This document shows positions 23,562-33,319 of a stretch of DNA of 64,000 nucleotides, one piece after another. The stretch's first letter is position 1, and every line of letters starts with the position of its first letter. Below the pieces are notes generated by a model. The model had not been told where the DNA came from, made no database searches, and was given only the letters and a program-made list of their open reading frames with translations. This DNA comes from Hyphochytrium catenoides. Its lineage: Eukaryota; Sar; Hyphochytriomycetes; Hyphochytriales; Hyphochytriaceae. The position numbers were made by a program, and so were the translations under genes. The stretch spans positions 1-64,000 of the forward strand of contig FLMG01001584.1 in assembly GCA_900088475.1 (NCBI GenBank), given 5' to 3'.

Positions 23562-26500
23562 TCACCTATGCGTTTCCTTGTAAGCCTCATAGGAAGTAGT
23601 AATGGCCGAGAAGAGAGCCTGAGAAAGCTGCAGCTCCTCCACCTCGGCACCCGACAACTTATCAGGGTGTAGATTTCTGACAGCTTTCATGAACGCACGC
23701 CGAATGTCTGAGGGAGAAGGAGACGCAGGAAGTTCTAGTGGCTCCATAGCGCGGGGATAAACCTAAGGAAAGAGAATATAACCGCGTTAGAAAAGGATGT
23801 GGAGTACTAGGTACTTGAAAAGCATCGTATGAGAAAGGCACAGGCGTCACAGTCTTTGCTCCCAGAACAACCCATAATCCCTAACAAACCCGATGCCGTA
23901 GCAAGGGACAGATACAAAGGATGCCGTAGCAAGGGACAGATACAAAGGAACGGAAGAGGTGACCGACAAGAAATCACCGTGGGGAGAAGAGGAGAAGCGG
24001 CAATACTGAAACATAGTCAGCAGACCTGATGTAGCGTGAGCAACATCTGCTGCAAGTCTTTGCCTTTGACCCATTGGTAAACAAATTTGTTCGCTGCTGC
24101 GGCCGCTGCCTCTGCTCTATTAGCTGCTTCCTTGGATCTCTGCTCCTCCGCCTCTCTTTGCTTAAGGCGATCCTACGCCAACATGCAACTTACTGAACAA
24201 GGAGCGTAGATACTCCCTTGTGGATGCAGCGATTCATATGACAAGAGTTTGGGGCTGAGGTTCAGAATTTCAACGGCAAGCGGAGGTAGAAACCATTGAT
24301 AGTTGAAATTACGAGGAAGAGAGAGTGAGAACTATAGAACAGTTACCTGCTGCCTTTTCTGAGTCTCTCTCTGCTGGGCCAGGATCCTCTCTTCAATCTT
24401 CTCCAATATGGCCTCTGCAGGCTTCTCCCATCGGGTGACGCGAGTGAGCTTATGGTAGTAATACTTCTCTCCATTCTCAGTAGTGACCTAGTAATGGACG
24501 CAGATACCACGTTCGTAGGCATTATATGGTAAGCTTATGAGATAAGCGCTAATTAGAGACGACATAGAGGCCCACAAGAGGATAAGTAATAGCAATTTGG
24601 AGCAAAAGGACTCACCGATGGCAGATCTACTTTTGTGAAGCAGAATAGTGCCCAACAGTTAGCAAAATAGCATACAAGAACAAGAGCAAGGTAGTGGATC
24701 CTTCAGACGAACGGGAGACGACGAACAACATACAAAGCGGCGTACAAGAAGCCTGAATGGCGTAGCCTACAGGGAGGCGCCCTACCTCTATCCACCCTCC
24801 TCTGATCTCTGGCCCTCCTTGTCCCCCGTCAGGGGCCCTAACAGGCGAAAGCTTTGTGTCCCCCTTCTCATCTCCCTCCTGTCCGCCACGTAATGGCTCT
24901 GCGTCTCCCATCGAACGTCCATCCCTGTTCGAAGTTGCCTTCGGCTCACCTGGCCAAGAGGTCTGGCCAGACGAAGGGGGAATTGAAGACTCGGAAGCAG
25001 AGTATGCAGGAGCAGAGGAATGACTAGACACTGTCTCTTCCTCATTGCCTTGTGTTGGGGGAGAGGCCATGTTCACGTTCGCTCTAGAACGGACAAACTC
25101 AAAACGGCTTCCTTTGCCCTTCTGCCGACCTAGAGCTTGCTTTCTCTGGAGTACTTCCTTCTTCCCAAGCCGATCTAGTTCCGCGTACTCCTGCTCAGCA
25201 ATCGTTAGGAAGCAATCTCAGCGGACAAAGGAATCGAGATAGACGAGAAATTTTATATATCGAGATAAGGCGGAAATAAAGAAGAATAGAAGAGGTAATA
25301 AAGTGGTCCAATATTAGAAAGGAAGAGCAAGAGGGAAGAATAGACATATACGCTAATAGGAGCCCTCAGCAACATCAGTCTTACCTCCAGCATCTTGAGA
25401 TATTCAAGGTCGATGGAAGGAGCAGCACCTTTTCCCTTGTCTCTGGCCTCTTTCTCGAGCCTTTCTACCTCCCGCTGTCGCTGAGCCTCATTGTAGGCAT
25501 TCATTTGTTCAAAACGATTTCTGGCGGGTGCCACTGTCGTCTCCCTTCCCTTGTGTTTCGTTCCCTTATCATCCTTCTCCGCTCCTACAGGCACCTTTCC
25601 GATAAGCCCACCACCCGAATCTCCGCCTGTGTCCAGCACAGGGGATGACTTAGTTCTCCTGCCTATGCCGGGGCTAGTGCTTGAGTAGAGCTTGGCTTCA
25701 AGCTCCTTGCCGTGCCGGCTGGCGTTAAGCTTGATAGTGTCTTCCTCTTCTCTTGGCAACGCCTTCCTTTCTTGGACACCGACATCCCCAACACCAGGTA
25801 TAGTAGGCGCCGCACCAAACAGGAAGTCGAAGTCACCTTCTAATCCTCTTCTGTCCCTGAAAAGCATAGAGTCAGATGGAGAGCCTTCCGGCTGTACTTC
25901 AATTTCATCTGGCTTTGCTTTTCCCTCAAGCGCCAGGCCCTTGCGAGAAGCTGGCCTCTTCTTCTTCTGTTTTTCTTTCTCATCCTCGGCAGAGGGCTTC
26001 TCGGAGGATGAAGCAGAGACACGATTAGGTCCTGGAGAGTGAGACCGTGACTCTTTAACGGTTCGAGGAGGATCAGGAGGGGGCGTGGGAGTGAGACCTA
26101 AAGTTTTCCTCTCCCCTTCAGTCTTTCTGCTTACTTCTTTGATGGAAGCAAGTGTATCCTTCGGTACTCTGCCGCTGTCAGGACCAAATAGGGATGGCAC
26201 GGGATCTTCACTATCACTATGTATCTTGTCTCCTTCGTCTGGATTTTCTTCGTCATCAGTTGATTGGAAGAACTCTGAGGTCCGCCTTGGGGTCCCTTCA
26301 CGAGGGCGAAGACTCCTTCCTGGGGATCGGACCGAGGCAGCCTGGAAACTTCTACTCTTCTCCCTTCCTTTAAAGGATGATGCTAAGCTGGAGCCAGACG
26401 ATACATTTGCTTCTTCTGTTTCTCTTGACTTTCTCCTTTTTCTGGCAAATGAGAAGATCTTCTTCCACTTGCTCTGGTCAGGGACTTGTCGTTCGTGAGG

Positions 26501-29500
26501 AATAGTTGGGCGAGAGAGATTGGAATGAACCAAGTCTCCTCCGTCGCTCTCCTTTCCCGTCCATACTTCCCTTTCAATCCCAGGGGAAGCCGGCTGGAGG
26601 GATTCAGCATCTTCACCATCACTGAACGAATACCAAGATGAAGAGCGCCTCAGTCGACAGACAGAGATGATTGCTACGATAAGTTAAAGACGGAGTATTG
26701 GCCGCAACAGGATTTTGATGACTCTGCAACAGGAAATCAACTACTTACCTAAGCGGTGGCAAGTGGTAGTGGGAAGTAGAAAAGAAAGTCCTACTTTCTT
26801 CTACCGTTCTCTCTTCAAGCTGTTGGTTAAGCTCCTCCCACACCCTTCGGCGGCGCCTACTCAGCGTCACCTGGGCCTTAGCCAGGACTAATGCGGTAGA
26901 CTGTTAATAGGTAAGAGAAGAGGGAAAGTGAGGGTAATAATAATATAAGAACGATCAAGGGCGGTATACACGAGGCGCAACGCGACCCTAATGGAACTAT
27001 TGCGAATGAAGAGATGACCGCTTGGACTACTAAGACAAGGATTGCTAGCTTGCACTGATATTCGAGTTATTACGCACTGATTTGCCCGTAACGCCAGGTA
27101 TTGCGATGGGTCTTTCTTTCTGTCTCAACATCCGGGCCTCAAAGCACCAACATCGTTCCGTGATAACTCCACGGTACCTTAAGCTGCCGATGTCGGAGAG
27201 AGGATGTTATCTCCCAGTCCTTGAGTAGCTTCTCCAACCCACTGGTTCTCAAGCTAGCGTCAGTCTTCGTTATACGCCCGCTGGCAGGGAGTGCAGATGG
27301 CACCACCTAGACAGCCGTAGTCATCAAACCAAAGTAAAAGACAGTGTCAACAGCAAGCAGTGCGAGGACGGCTCATAGGGTACGAAGTGGAACATGATGT
27401 GGGTATATGAAATATAGAAAGTCTTGGCACGTACATGGTGGACTTGGAAGAGGAGAGTGTCTGCGACAATAGCTTCCAGCGACTAGGCAGTCCAAGGCGT
27501 AACGGTATACGAGAGAGACGCCGGGCCCCCACAAAGGTGGAGGCAGGCACGGAATAGGATAAAGAAGAAAGGGACAGACCAGATGGTTAGTGACAAAATG
27601 GAGGCAGAGGAGCCATGGCCCATCCGGGACACAACACCCCAAAGCAACAATAAAGAAATGGTCCACAAATAACATGGCGAGGATTGTTTAATTTAGAGAG
27701 AATCCTTTGCTGGAGGGAGCTCCTCGCCTATAGCTTCCTCTTTCTCTTACCTTGGATGAATGCTCAAGTAGAGAGCTTTGTTTGATGGCGCTGCCCGCAA
27801 AGAGGGAGGAGATGGCAGCAGAGGATGAGAGGTTCTTTTTCCTCTCGTAGCGGGAATATAGCTTAAGCTGCTGCTGGAAACGGACAAACTCCGAAGATTG
27901 GTCCCGAAGGGCTTTGGCCTGCGAGTAGGTGATCGACGCCAGATAATCAGGGCACAGGACACTCGCTTCAACAAGAATTGGAGACCCTTTATAATACAGA
28001 ATCCATGTTTCTTCACCCGCTCGCCTTACTATCGTGAATCGTGGCTTTGCCAAAGTTTGGATCATTTACCAGCAGGCTTGTCTTCTTAGCAGTGCCAAGT
28101 AGAGTCTTCTCAATCAGTGGTAACTCCTCCTTGACGAGCAGCCGTAGAGCGTCTTCCCCTCTCTTGATGGCGAGAGTTGCTCTTGCATGCGTCAGGGTGA
28201 AAGGAAGTTGCTCTTCACTCTCTCTGAGATTATTGAACGAGTGAGAGGATGAAAGCACTGCTCTGCCTTCTTCGGCCTCCGGTGATGATAAGGGTAGAAG
28301 CCATGGGCTATTACTCTGCGTGTCACCTTGTAGGCTTGGATTTACCTACCGTTGTAGCAGTATACGCATGCGTTTTGAGAGAAAACCAAAGTTACGGTAG
28401 ACGATGCTGTTTCCAAGCCCTCTTCTCCCTCATTTATAATAACCTCACTGATCGGGCAGAGCTCCTACACTCTTATTTGTGTTTGTACTATGGTCCCCTG
28501 TGTCTTTCACCCTTATGACCATCATCACCATCACCCTTCTTTCCCATTGCGTTGTATTCTACAGGTTGCAACTTGCCTGCTTTATGACAAATTCGTTGTA
28601 GGGCATGGTCAGAAAAGCTTTAAGATCCTTGGAAGCAATGAAGTTACTGTGCGAGCAGAGAAACTGAAGCCACATCTGCAAGATGCCGCAGCGACTTGGA
28701 GGAGAGGGGGAATGAAGAGAATCCCCTCCTGCTGAGGAAGAGGGTGTCCCTCCTCCACCTCCTCCTCCCTTCTTGACGGAGCGAGAGCCTTCCTATCAAA
28801 AAGAGGAATTGAAAGTACAGGAGTCAATAACGATTACGTAATGCTACTCAGTCTATGACGCGGTCCTTGGATGTGCGGAGGTGCGCAAGACTTACATGTT
28901 TCGGAAGCGTAGGGACACAAGCCTGAGGAAAGGTTGCTACCAGTCTGGCATACAACCATCTGTCGAGGAAGAGGCAAGTTTACCGGTGAAAAGGCAGGAT
29001 TACGAGTCAAGGCAAGATAACGGGTGAAAAGCTAATGAGGATAAGTCAGCGATACCACGCTCCTTACATTCAACTAACCTACCCAAACTGCTATCAAGAC
29101 AGGAGGTAAAGGGAGTAGATTTCCTACCTGAAGTCATTGTAACGTCTTTCCACCACAGCAAGTGGGTCACGAGCCAGCGTGCCCGCCGCTTTCTCGAACG
29201 TTGAGATAGAAAATAGAGGAGCAGAGGTAGACGAAGATGAAGAGAGAGGGAGAGAACCCGATGACTTCGAAGATGAATGCAGAACCTCAGTAACCTGAAT
29301 ATGGCAGTAAAGTTCCCACATAAAGACACTGCGTTGCCTGGAAGCGGCAGAGGAGGCAGAATTCGTCTCCTCGGCGCCTAGTAAAGGTTTATCGGCCGAA
29401 AGATAAGAAGGAAGACTTCAGTGGGCGGTAGTGAAGCTTCAAAAGCCTAGACGCGTAATTTTCCTTGCAGTGACTCATCGCCCCTCTTCTGCCTGTGACT

Positions 29501-30845
29501 TAACGTACGACGTTTCCCTGGGTCCTGTCTCCGCCGACGACCTATTAAATATTCTCTCGCTACTTTCCATACGTATTTCCTTCCTTGTCTTCCTTCAGCT
29601 AACCCCTATACATACCTTTCAAGAGATCGGAGTCTGGTGTTAACGAGGAGGTTTCGCCATCTGCGCCCAAATCGTACGAGCTGGAGGCCTCTTTTCCCTC
29701 AACCGAGCGGTTGTCAAGCAATTGGTCCTTTGTGAAGTTCTCGTCTCTACAGAGCTCTTCTTCTATTTCCTCTTCTTTGCTTGCTTTTTCTCTCAAAGAT
29801 TCCACTTCTTCCTCCGGCTGCAGCCTATCTATACTCCTTGTACTCAGTGAGAGCTCTGGCACCGGATGGGCGGGGCTAGCAGTCGCTTCAGCATCATCAA
29901 AGGGTTTGCTTAGCCCTAGAACTCAGTAGATGGTAAGTCGACTCAAGCCACATTTGGTACTTTAACTAGAAGTGTGAAAGATAAGTTACGTCCATCAAAG
30001 CCGGAATGGTGATGCCATAAGGGACGAGAGTTAGGAGGTTGCAAGCACCGGCACTGTCCTGACGAGCGGGGTATGATCTACTACCCAGAACCTCTGCTTT
30101 GCAAAGGGGACAAGGAAAGCTTGATGCAGAAGACGAGGGATCCCGAGTCTCCTTTACTGACAGTGAGTCAGCATATTTCCTCAGTGCAACCTTTAGCTTT
30201 GACACCACTTCCTCCACTGTGAAGCTGCGCTGTCCTACCCGGCGAAATAGCACAAGGGCCACGGAGGGTCTTAGCGAAAGGTCGGTAATGACTCAAGAGA
30301 GAGAGGATACATCTCCACGAAGCGAAGGGGGCGGTATTTTCACCTACAGAGACCTCTTGGGAAACAAGTAGCAGAACTCCTACCGTCTGAGTTTTTGCTG
30401 AACTCCTTCCTTAAAGCGCCATATATCCGATCCATTAAGAGACGTATTTGAGGCATGGAGAACTGCAATCCGGAAACAGACTGCTGTGGTGGGTTGGAGA
30501 CATGATTGGGAAGCGCGCCGACTATATCGTTTTTCTGGCTCATGGCTAGAAGCTTGTCCGTAAGCATTGCAATCTCCTTTTGGTACTCTGATTTGGCTTC
30601 AAGCCGCCCCAGCTGCCGGCCCTCTTCATATGCAACCTGTCGAGCCTGGATGTTCTCCAGTCTGAGCATTGAAAAAGGAGAAGAAAGGCTGTCTTAGATG
30701 TCTGGACATCAAGCCCATCAGCTTTGTTCAACAGATTGTATACAGAGTCGTTCTCTAACTCGGCGTTATATTAAGACGAAGGGATAGCCAAGGGACAATG
30801 GTCTTGCCCTATCTGGTACCTCATCTGTTCCAAAAGCGCTTCCAT
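23562..30845 (-). CDS. PX - helical - WW - auxilin-type J-domain protein (sorting nexin/auxilin-like fusion)
   Basis: The model has 17 exons and 1407 residues. The PX domain (about 277-434) has WELYCHIQVTEVL, the phosphoinositide-site RRYNDFRWLYARL, a proline stretch and LPKH, then FLCSHSNFIASKDLKAFL. A helix-rich region (435-697) sits where sorting nexins carry BAR domains. A disordered basic linker follows (698-1110), then coiled coil (EYAELDRLGKKEVLQRKQAL). The WW domain (about 1240-1270) reads WIEVTTENGEKYYYHKLTR..W.KP. The C-terminal J domain (about 1320-1405) is of auxilin type: FVYQWVKGKDLQQMLLTLH, then NLHPDKLSG with HPD at 1373-1375. Exons from the start: 30820-30845, 30384-30661, 30049-30216, 29616-29915, 29128-29377, 28896-28959, 28577-28792, 28030-28276, 27751-27965, 27435-27482, 27178-27306, 26749-26900, 25385-26621, 24786-25190, 24347-24487, 24026-24172, 23562-23762. 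The join 30049/29915 uses a weak donor. The inferred role is endosomal sorting with Hsc70-driven clathrin removal. Confidence 0.72.
23892..23946 (+). repeat. 27-28 bp tandem duplication in an intron
   Basis: The word gatgccgtagcaagggacag plus atacaaag occurs twice in direct succession inside the intron 23763-24025 of the PX-WW-J gene. Confidence 0.85.
24347..24806 (-). other. WW domain, split by one intron
   Basis: The first Trp (GGWIE) ends exon 24786-25190, and VTTENGEKYYYHKLTRVTRW begins exon 24347-24487. Spacing between the two Trp residues equals that of classic WW domains such as FBP28, and the final Pro follows (WEKP). A WW domain binds proline-rich ligands. Confidence 0.88.
28277..28576 (-). 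other. GC-AG intron
   Basis: On the minus strand the exon ends ...AAGCAG and the intron begins GCAAGTTGC. The acceptor is CCGGAG before GCCGAAGAAGG. It is phase 0 on both sides. Confidence 0.6.
28577..29320 (-). other. PX domain exons
   Basis: Three consecutive exons (29128-29377, 28896-28959, 28577-28792) code for the phosphoinositide-binding PX fold. RRYNDF-RWLYARL spans the first splice junction, where phase 2 completes the Arg codon. The last of the three exons ends at a GC donor. Confidence 0.8.
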
Positions 30846-32055
30846 GACTGCAACACAAGCGATGCACTAGGACCTGCCTTCCCGGCTTCTAGAGGTTGCG
30901 TGGCACCAAAGCGTTCAGATCCTGATTATGATGCATCCTGAAAGCAGCGCAGGCATTTCTTGTCCAAGTCCTCCGTCCTGAACCAAATATTGCTCCTTTG
31001 CATAGAGATATCCTTAGTGCTGCCGCCGCGGCATCGGTCTCGTCATGACTCTGTTATCAGTTCTACCGCAGCATCCATGGCAAACAGTCCTCATCACTCT
31101 CCCTATTACTTTGCCTCTCTGCCTGCCCGCCGCGCAGTCTTCACCTCTTTCCTGACAGCATCTGAAGAAGAAGGATCTCAACAGCTCAAGATCCGAAGTT
31201 TCTTCTCTTCATGCTCTAACTTTCGAGGACGTGCGTATTGTACAAGTACTTTACGATGTACTCCGTATTATTGTTGTACGTTGTACAACTGTACAACTGT
31301 GGGTACGACCAAGGCGTACAAAAGTAAAGCTAACCGAAACTAGAATTTCACGAGTTTAGCATCGATAGTTCATACACTGGATTTGTAGGTCTTGATGGTG
31401 ATGAATGAGTCCTCGAGGTCTATCGTTGTAACAAGTGCTACAGTTGTAGAAGCTAATGATAAATAATACTCAGTAATGAACAGCGAAGAGCAATAATAAA
31501 TTCACCTGCCAGCTTCTTTATCATAAAGGTAGTTTTTCACTGTTATTTTTATAGCTGGCAGGTGACTCACAGCGCTCTCTTTGCTCATCACGCCTCTGTT
31601 CTGCCTCGCGCCACCCACCAACACCCTGAGAGTTGAGCAGCCAGCATATTATCCAAACCCGACGAAAGCATCATCATGATAAGGTTCCTTGTTCGGCCCT
31701 CTTCTTGTCCCAAACCCAGCTCTCTTCTAGATGGTAGTACTTGCAAACGTTAACGCTTCCATACCAAGGAATCCTCTGGGGAGGACTCAGAAGGCTACAT
31801 GAACTTGGCTGGAGTCTGGATTCTTCTCGTGGCGTTGTCTCCTTTCTTGATGGATTGTCTGCAACCATTGCTTGCACGTGAAGCAACATACGGCTGGTTT
31901 CCAAATAGGATGCCCAAGGCCTTGCTGAAGCCAACAAAAGTAGCATCGTAACCAGCAGTTGCAGTGGTTGTCCCTTTCCTCTCTTTTTCCATCGGCGCAA
32001 TAGACGGGTTTGTCCATGGTCTGCTGATTTGGAAATCCAGTTCCATCATGCTTGC
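30846..32055. other. Spacer between two minus-strand genes
   Basis: 1.2 kb with a plus-strand ORF (30960-31343) and minus-strand ORFs (31674-32059), none with recognised features. It holds the inverted repeat at 31502-31565 and a gtacaactgtacaac repeat near 31276-31300. The promoter of the PX-WW-J gene should lie at its left end. Confidence 0.5.
31502..31565. repeat. Perfect 13-bp inverted repeat around 38 bp
   Basis: tcacctgccagct at 31502-31514 is matched by agctggcaggtga at 31553-31565. Candidates are a small hairpin or a miniature inverted-repeat element. No clear target-site duplication is seen. Confidence 0.85.
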
Positions 32056-32764
32056 TCATCTAGACGTTGCTGTCGAGCGATGCGCATCCGTTCGCTGGTA
32101 GAGTGATGTTGGGTCAGCCATTGAGACAGGAGAAGGAAAATGCACCTCGAATTTTGATGATGTCTCGGTTGTCGCAACAAGTGGTTCTCTTTCTTCCTTC
32201 TTCTCCATATCATAAGCTCTAAGCTCGGCTAGGTGCCTGGCTTCTTGATCGGCAACGAGCTTTTTGATCTCTTTTGTCAAGGACTTTCTCTCTTCTCGTT
32301 CTCCTGTCTTCTTCTTGCTAAACTTCAGCCTAGATCGGGTGAATGCGTTGCGACTCAGTGAGTACGCTCATTGAGGGGCTGACGTGTAGGCGATCAACAC
32401 CAGGTATTTCATGAGAAGACAACGAAAGTAATCTATCTCATACAGTAGAGAAAAGAAGGTTAACCTTTGCTTCCTAAGCTCTTCTATCTCTCGCCGTAAG
32501 CCTTTCTTTTCCAGCTTGTGGCGCTGGAGGATTGCACCCCGGCTTTTGGGCTGAAGCTTCACTGTTAATCACCATTGATCACGAACGTCAGAGGCAGAGA
32601 CAACGAGCACTAGAATAGAGAACAATAAGAAGAAGCTGAGAAAGATACATGCCTTGATTAGCCTCGTCTTGGCCATCAACCATCATCTCGTCCTGCCCCC
32701 CTCCCTTCTTAGCGTATGGGATCGCCCGTTTGCCATGCTTCTTGGTCTTCTTCACTTTGCTCAT
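32056..32764 (-). CDS. Small coiled-coil protein resembling the OTUD6 N-terminus
   Basis: Three exons (32653-32764, 32465-32561, 32056-32329) give 160 residues. The first intron is GC-AG (donor GCATGT) and all phases agree. The N-terminus is very basic (MSKVKKTKKHGKRAIPYAKK), possibly a nuclear or nucleolar signal. A charged helix follows: ILQRHKLEKKGLRREIEELR, then FSKKKTG and LTKEIKKLVADQEARHLAEL. This resembles the N-terminal helix of OTUD6 deubiquitinases (LLRRHRKEKKELQAKIQ, then EVAKLEKEMEQKHREEL). No OTU catalytic domain (D-G-x-C ... H) follows in the gene or downstream, so a protease role is not supported. It could be a truncated paralogue or a ribosome-biogenesis helix protein. Confidence 0.6.
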
Positions 32765-33319
32765 CTTTCGTTATCAAGCGTGACTTCCTTAAGGAAAGCA
32801 CCTTGATCAGTCTTGAGCCAGTTGGGCCTGAAGCAGCCCTAATGGTCGGGGCTGCAGTCAAAGGAACCAGTACTCGTAGCCGGAAATGTCGCGATGGGCA
32901 ACCTCTAATGCTATGGTAGTGAGTAGGGCTCAAGGGCCCATACCCTGCTCTCCTCGATGAGAATCAGCATAAAGGAAGTGTTTCTACATCTTCTCCTCTT
33001 CAGGTGGATGGAGTACATTGCATGATGCAATCCTGTAGACCTCCCCCAGGATAAACCAAAAACCTGACAAGAGACAATAAGAATTTATTTAGAATGGAGG
33101 ACGTTTGATTGGGAACGAGGGCGGCGATAATTGCGATAAAGGGAGGCTTTGCGTCTTCCTCTTCCTCTAACAGACAGATCTTCAGAAAGGTAGGCGGAAG
33201 CTGCATTGCAGATTGACCTTTATCAATGTCGGAGAGTGATCATGGAAGCTATGGACTCTGATGGGAGGCCATAGTGAGTCTGATCGGAGGTCTGAGTGGT
33301 CATTGGCTAACTACTAAGA
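32765..33319. other. Divergent spacer / 5' region of PRP17
   Basis: This lies between the start of the small coiled-coil gene (-) and the first supported PRP17 exon (+). The PRP17 start codon should lie near its right end. ATGs at 33218 (ATGTCGGAGAG) and 33242 (ATGGAAGCTATGG) precede a good donor GTGAGT at 33284-33289, but neither joins the next exon without a stop. No other gene was seen. Confidence 0.45.

Noticed and set aside
24608-24640. Possible micro-exon (about 11-14 nt) inside the WW-domain intron
   Set aside because: It would shift phase or add residues into a WW domain whose spacing is already perfect when the flanking exons are joined directly.
25692-26498. Long plus-strand ORFs opposite the PX-WW-J linker exon
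   Set aside because: Antisense shadows of exon 25385-26621, whose minus-strand frame fits the splice chain.
31674-32059. Minus-strand ORFs directly after the OTUD6-like gene, considered as a missing OTU domain
   Set aside because: No D-G-x-C or catalytic His motif in any frame. Most likely 3' untranslated or intergenic.
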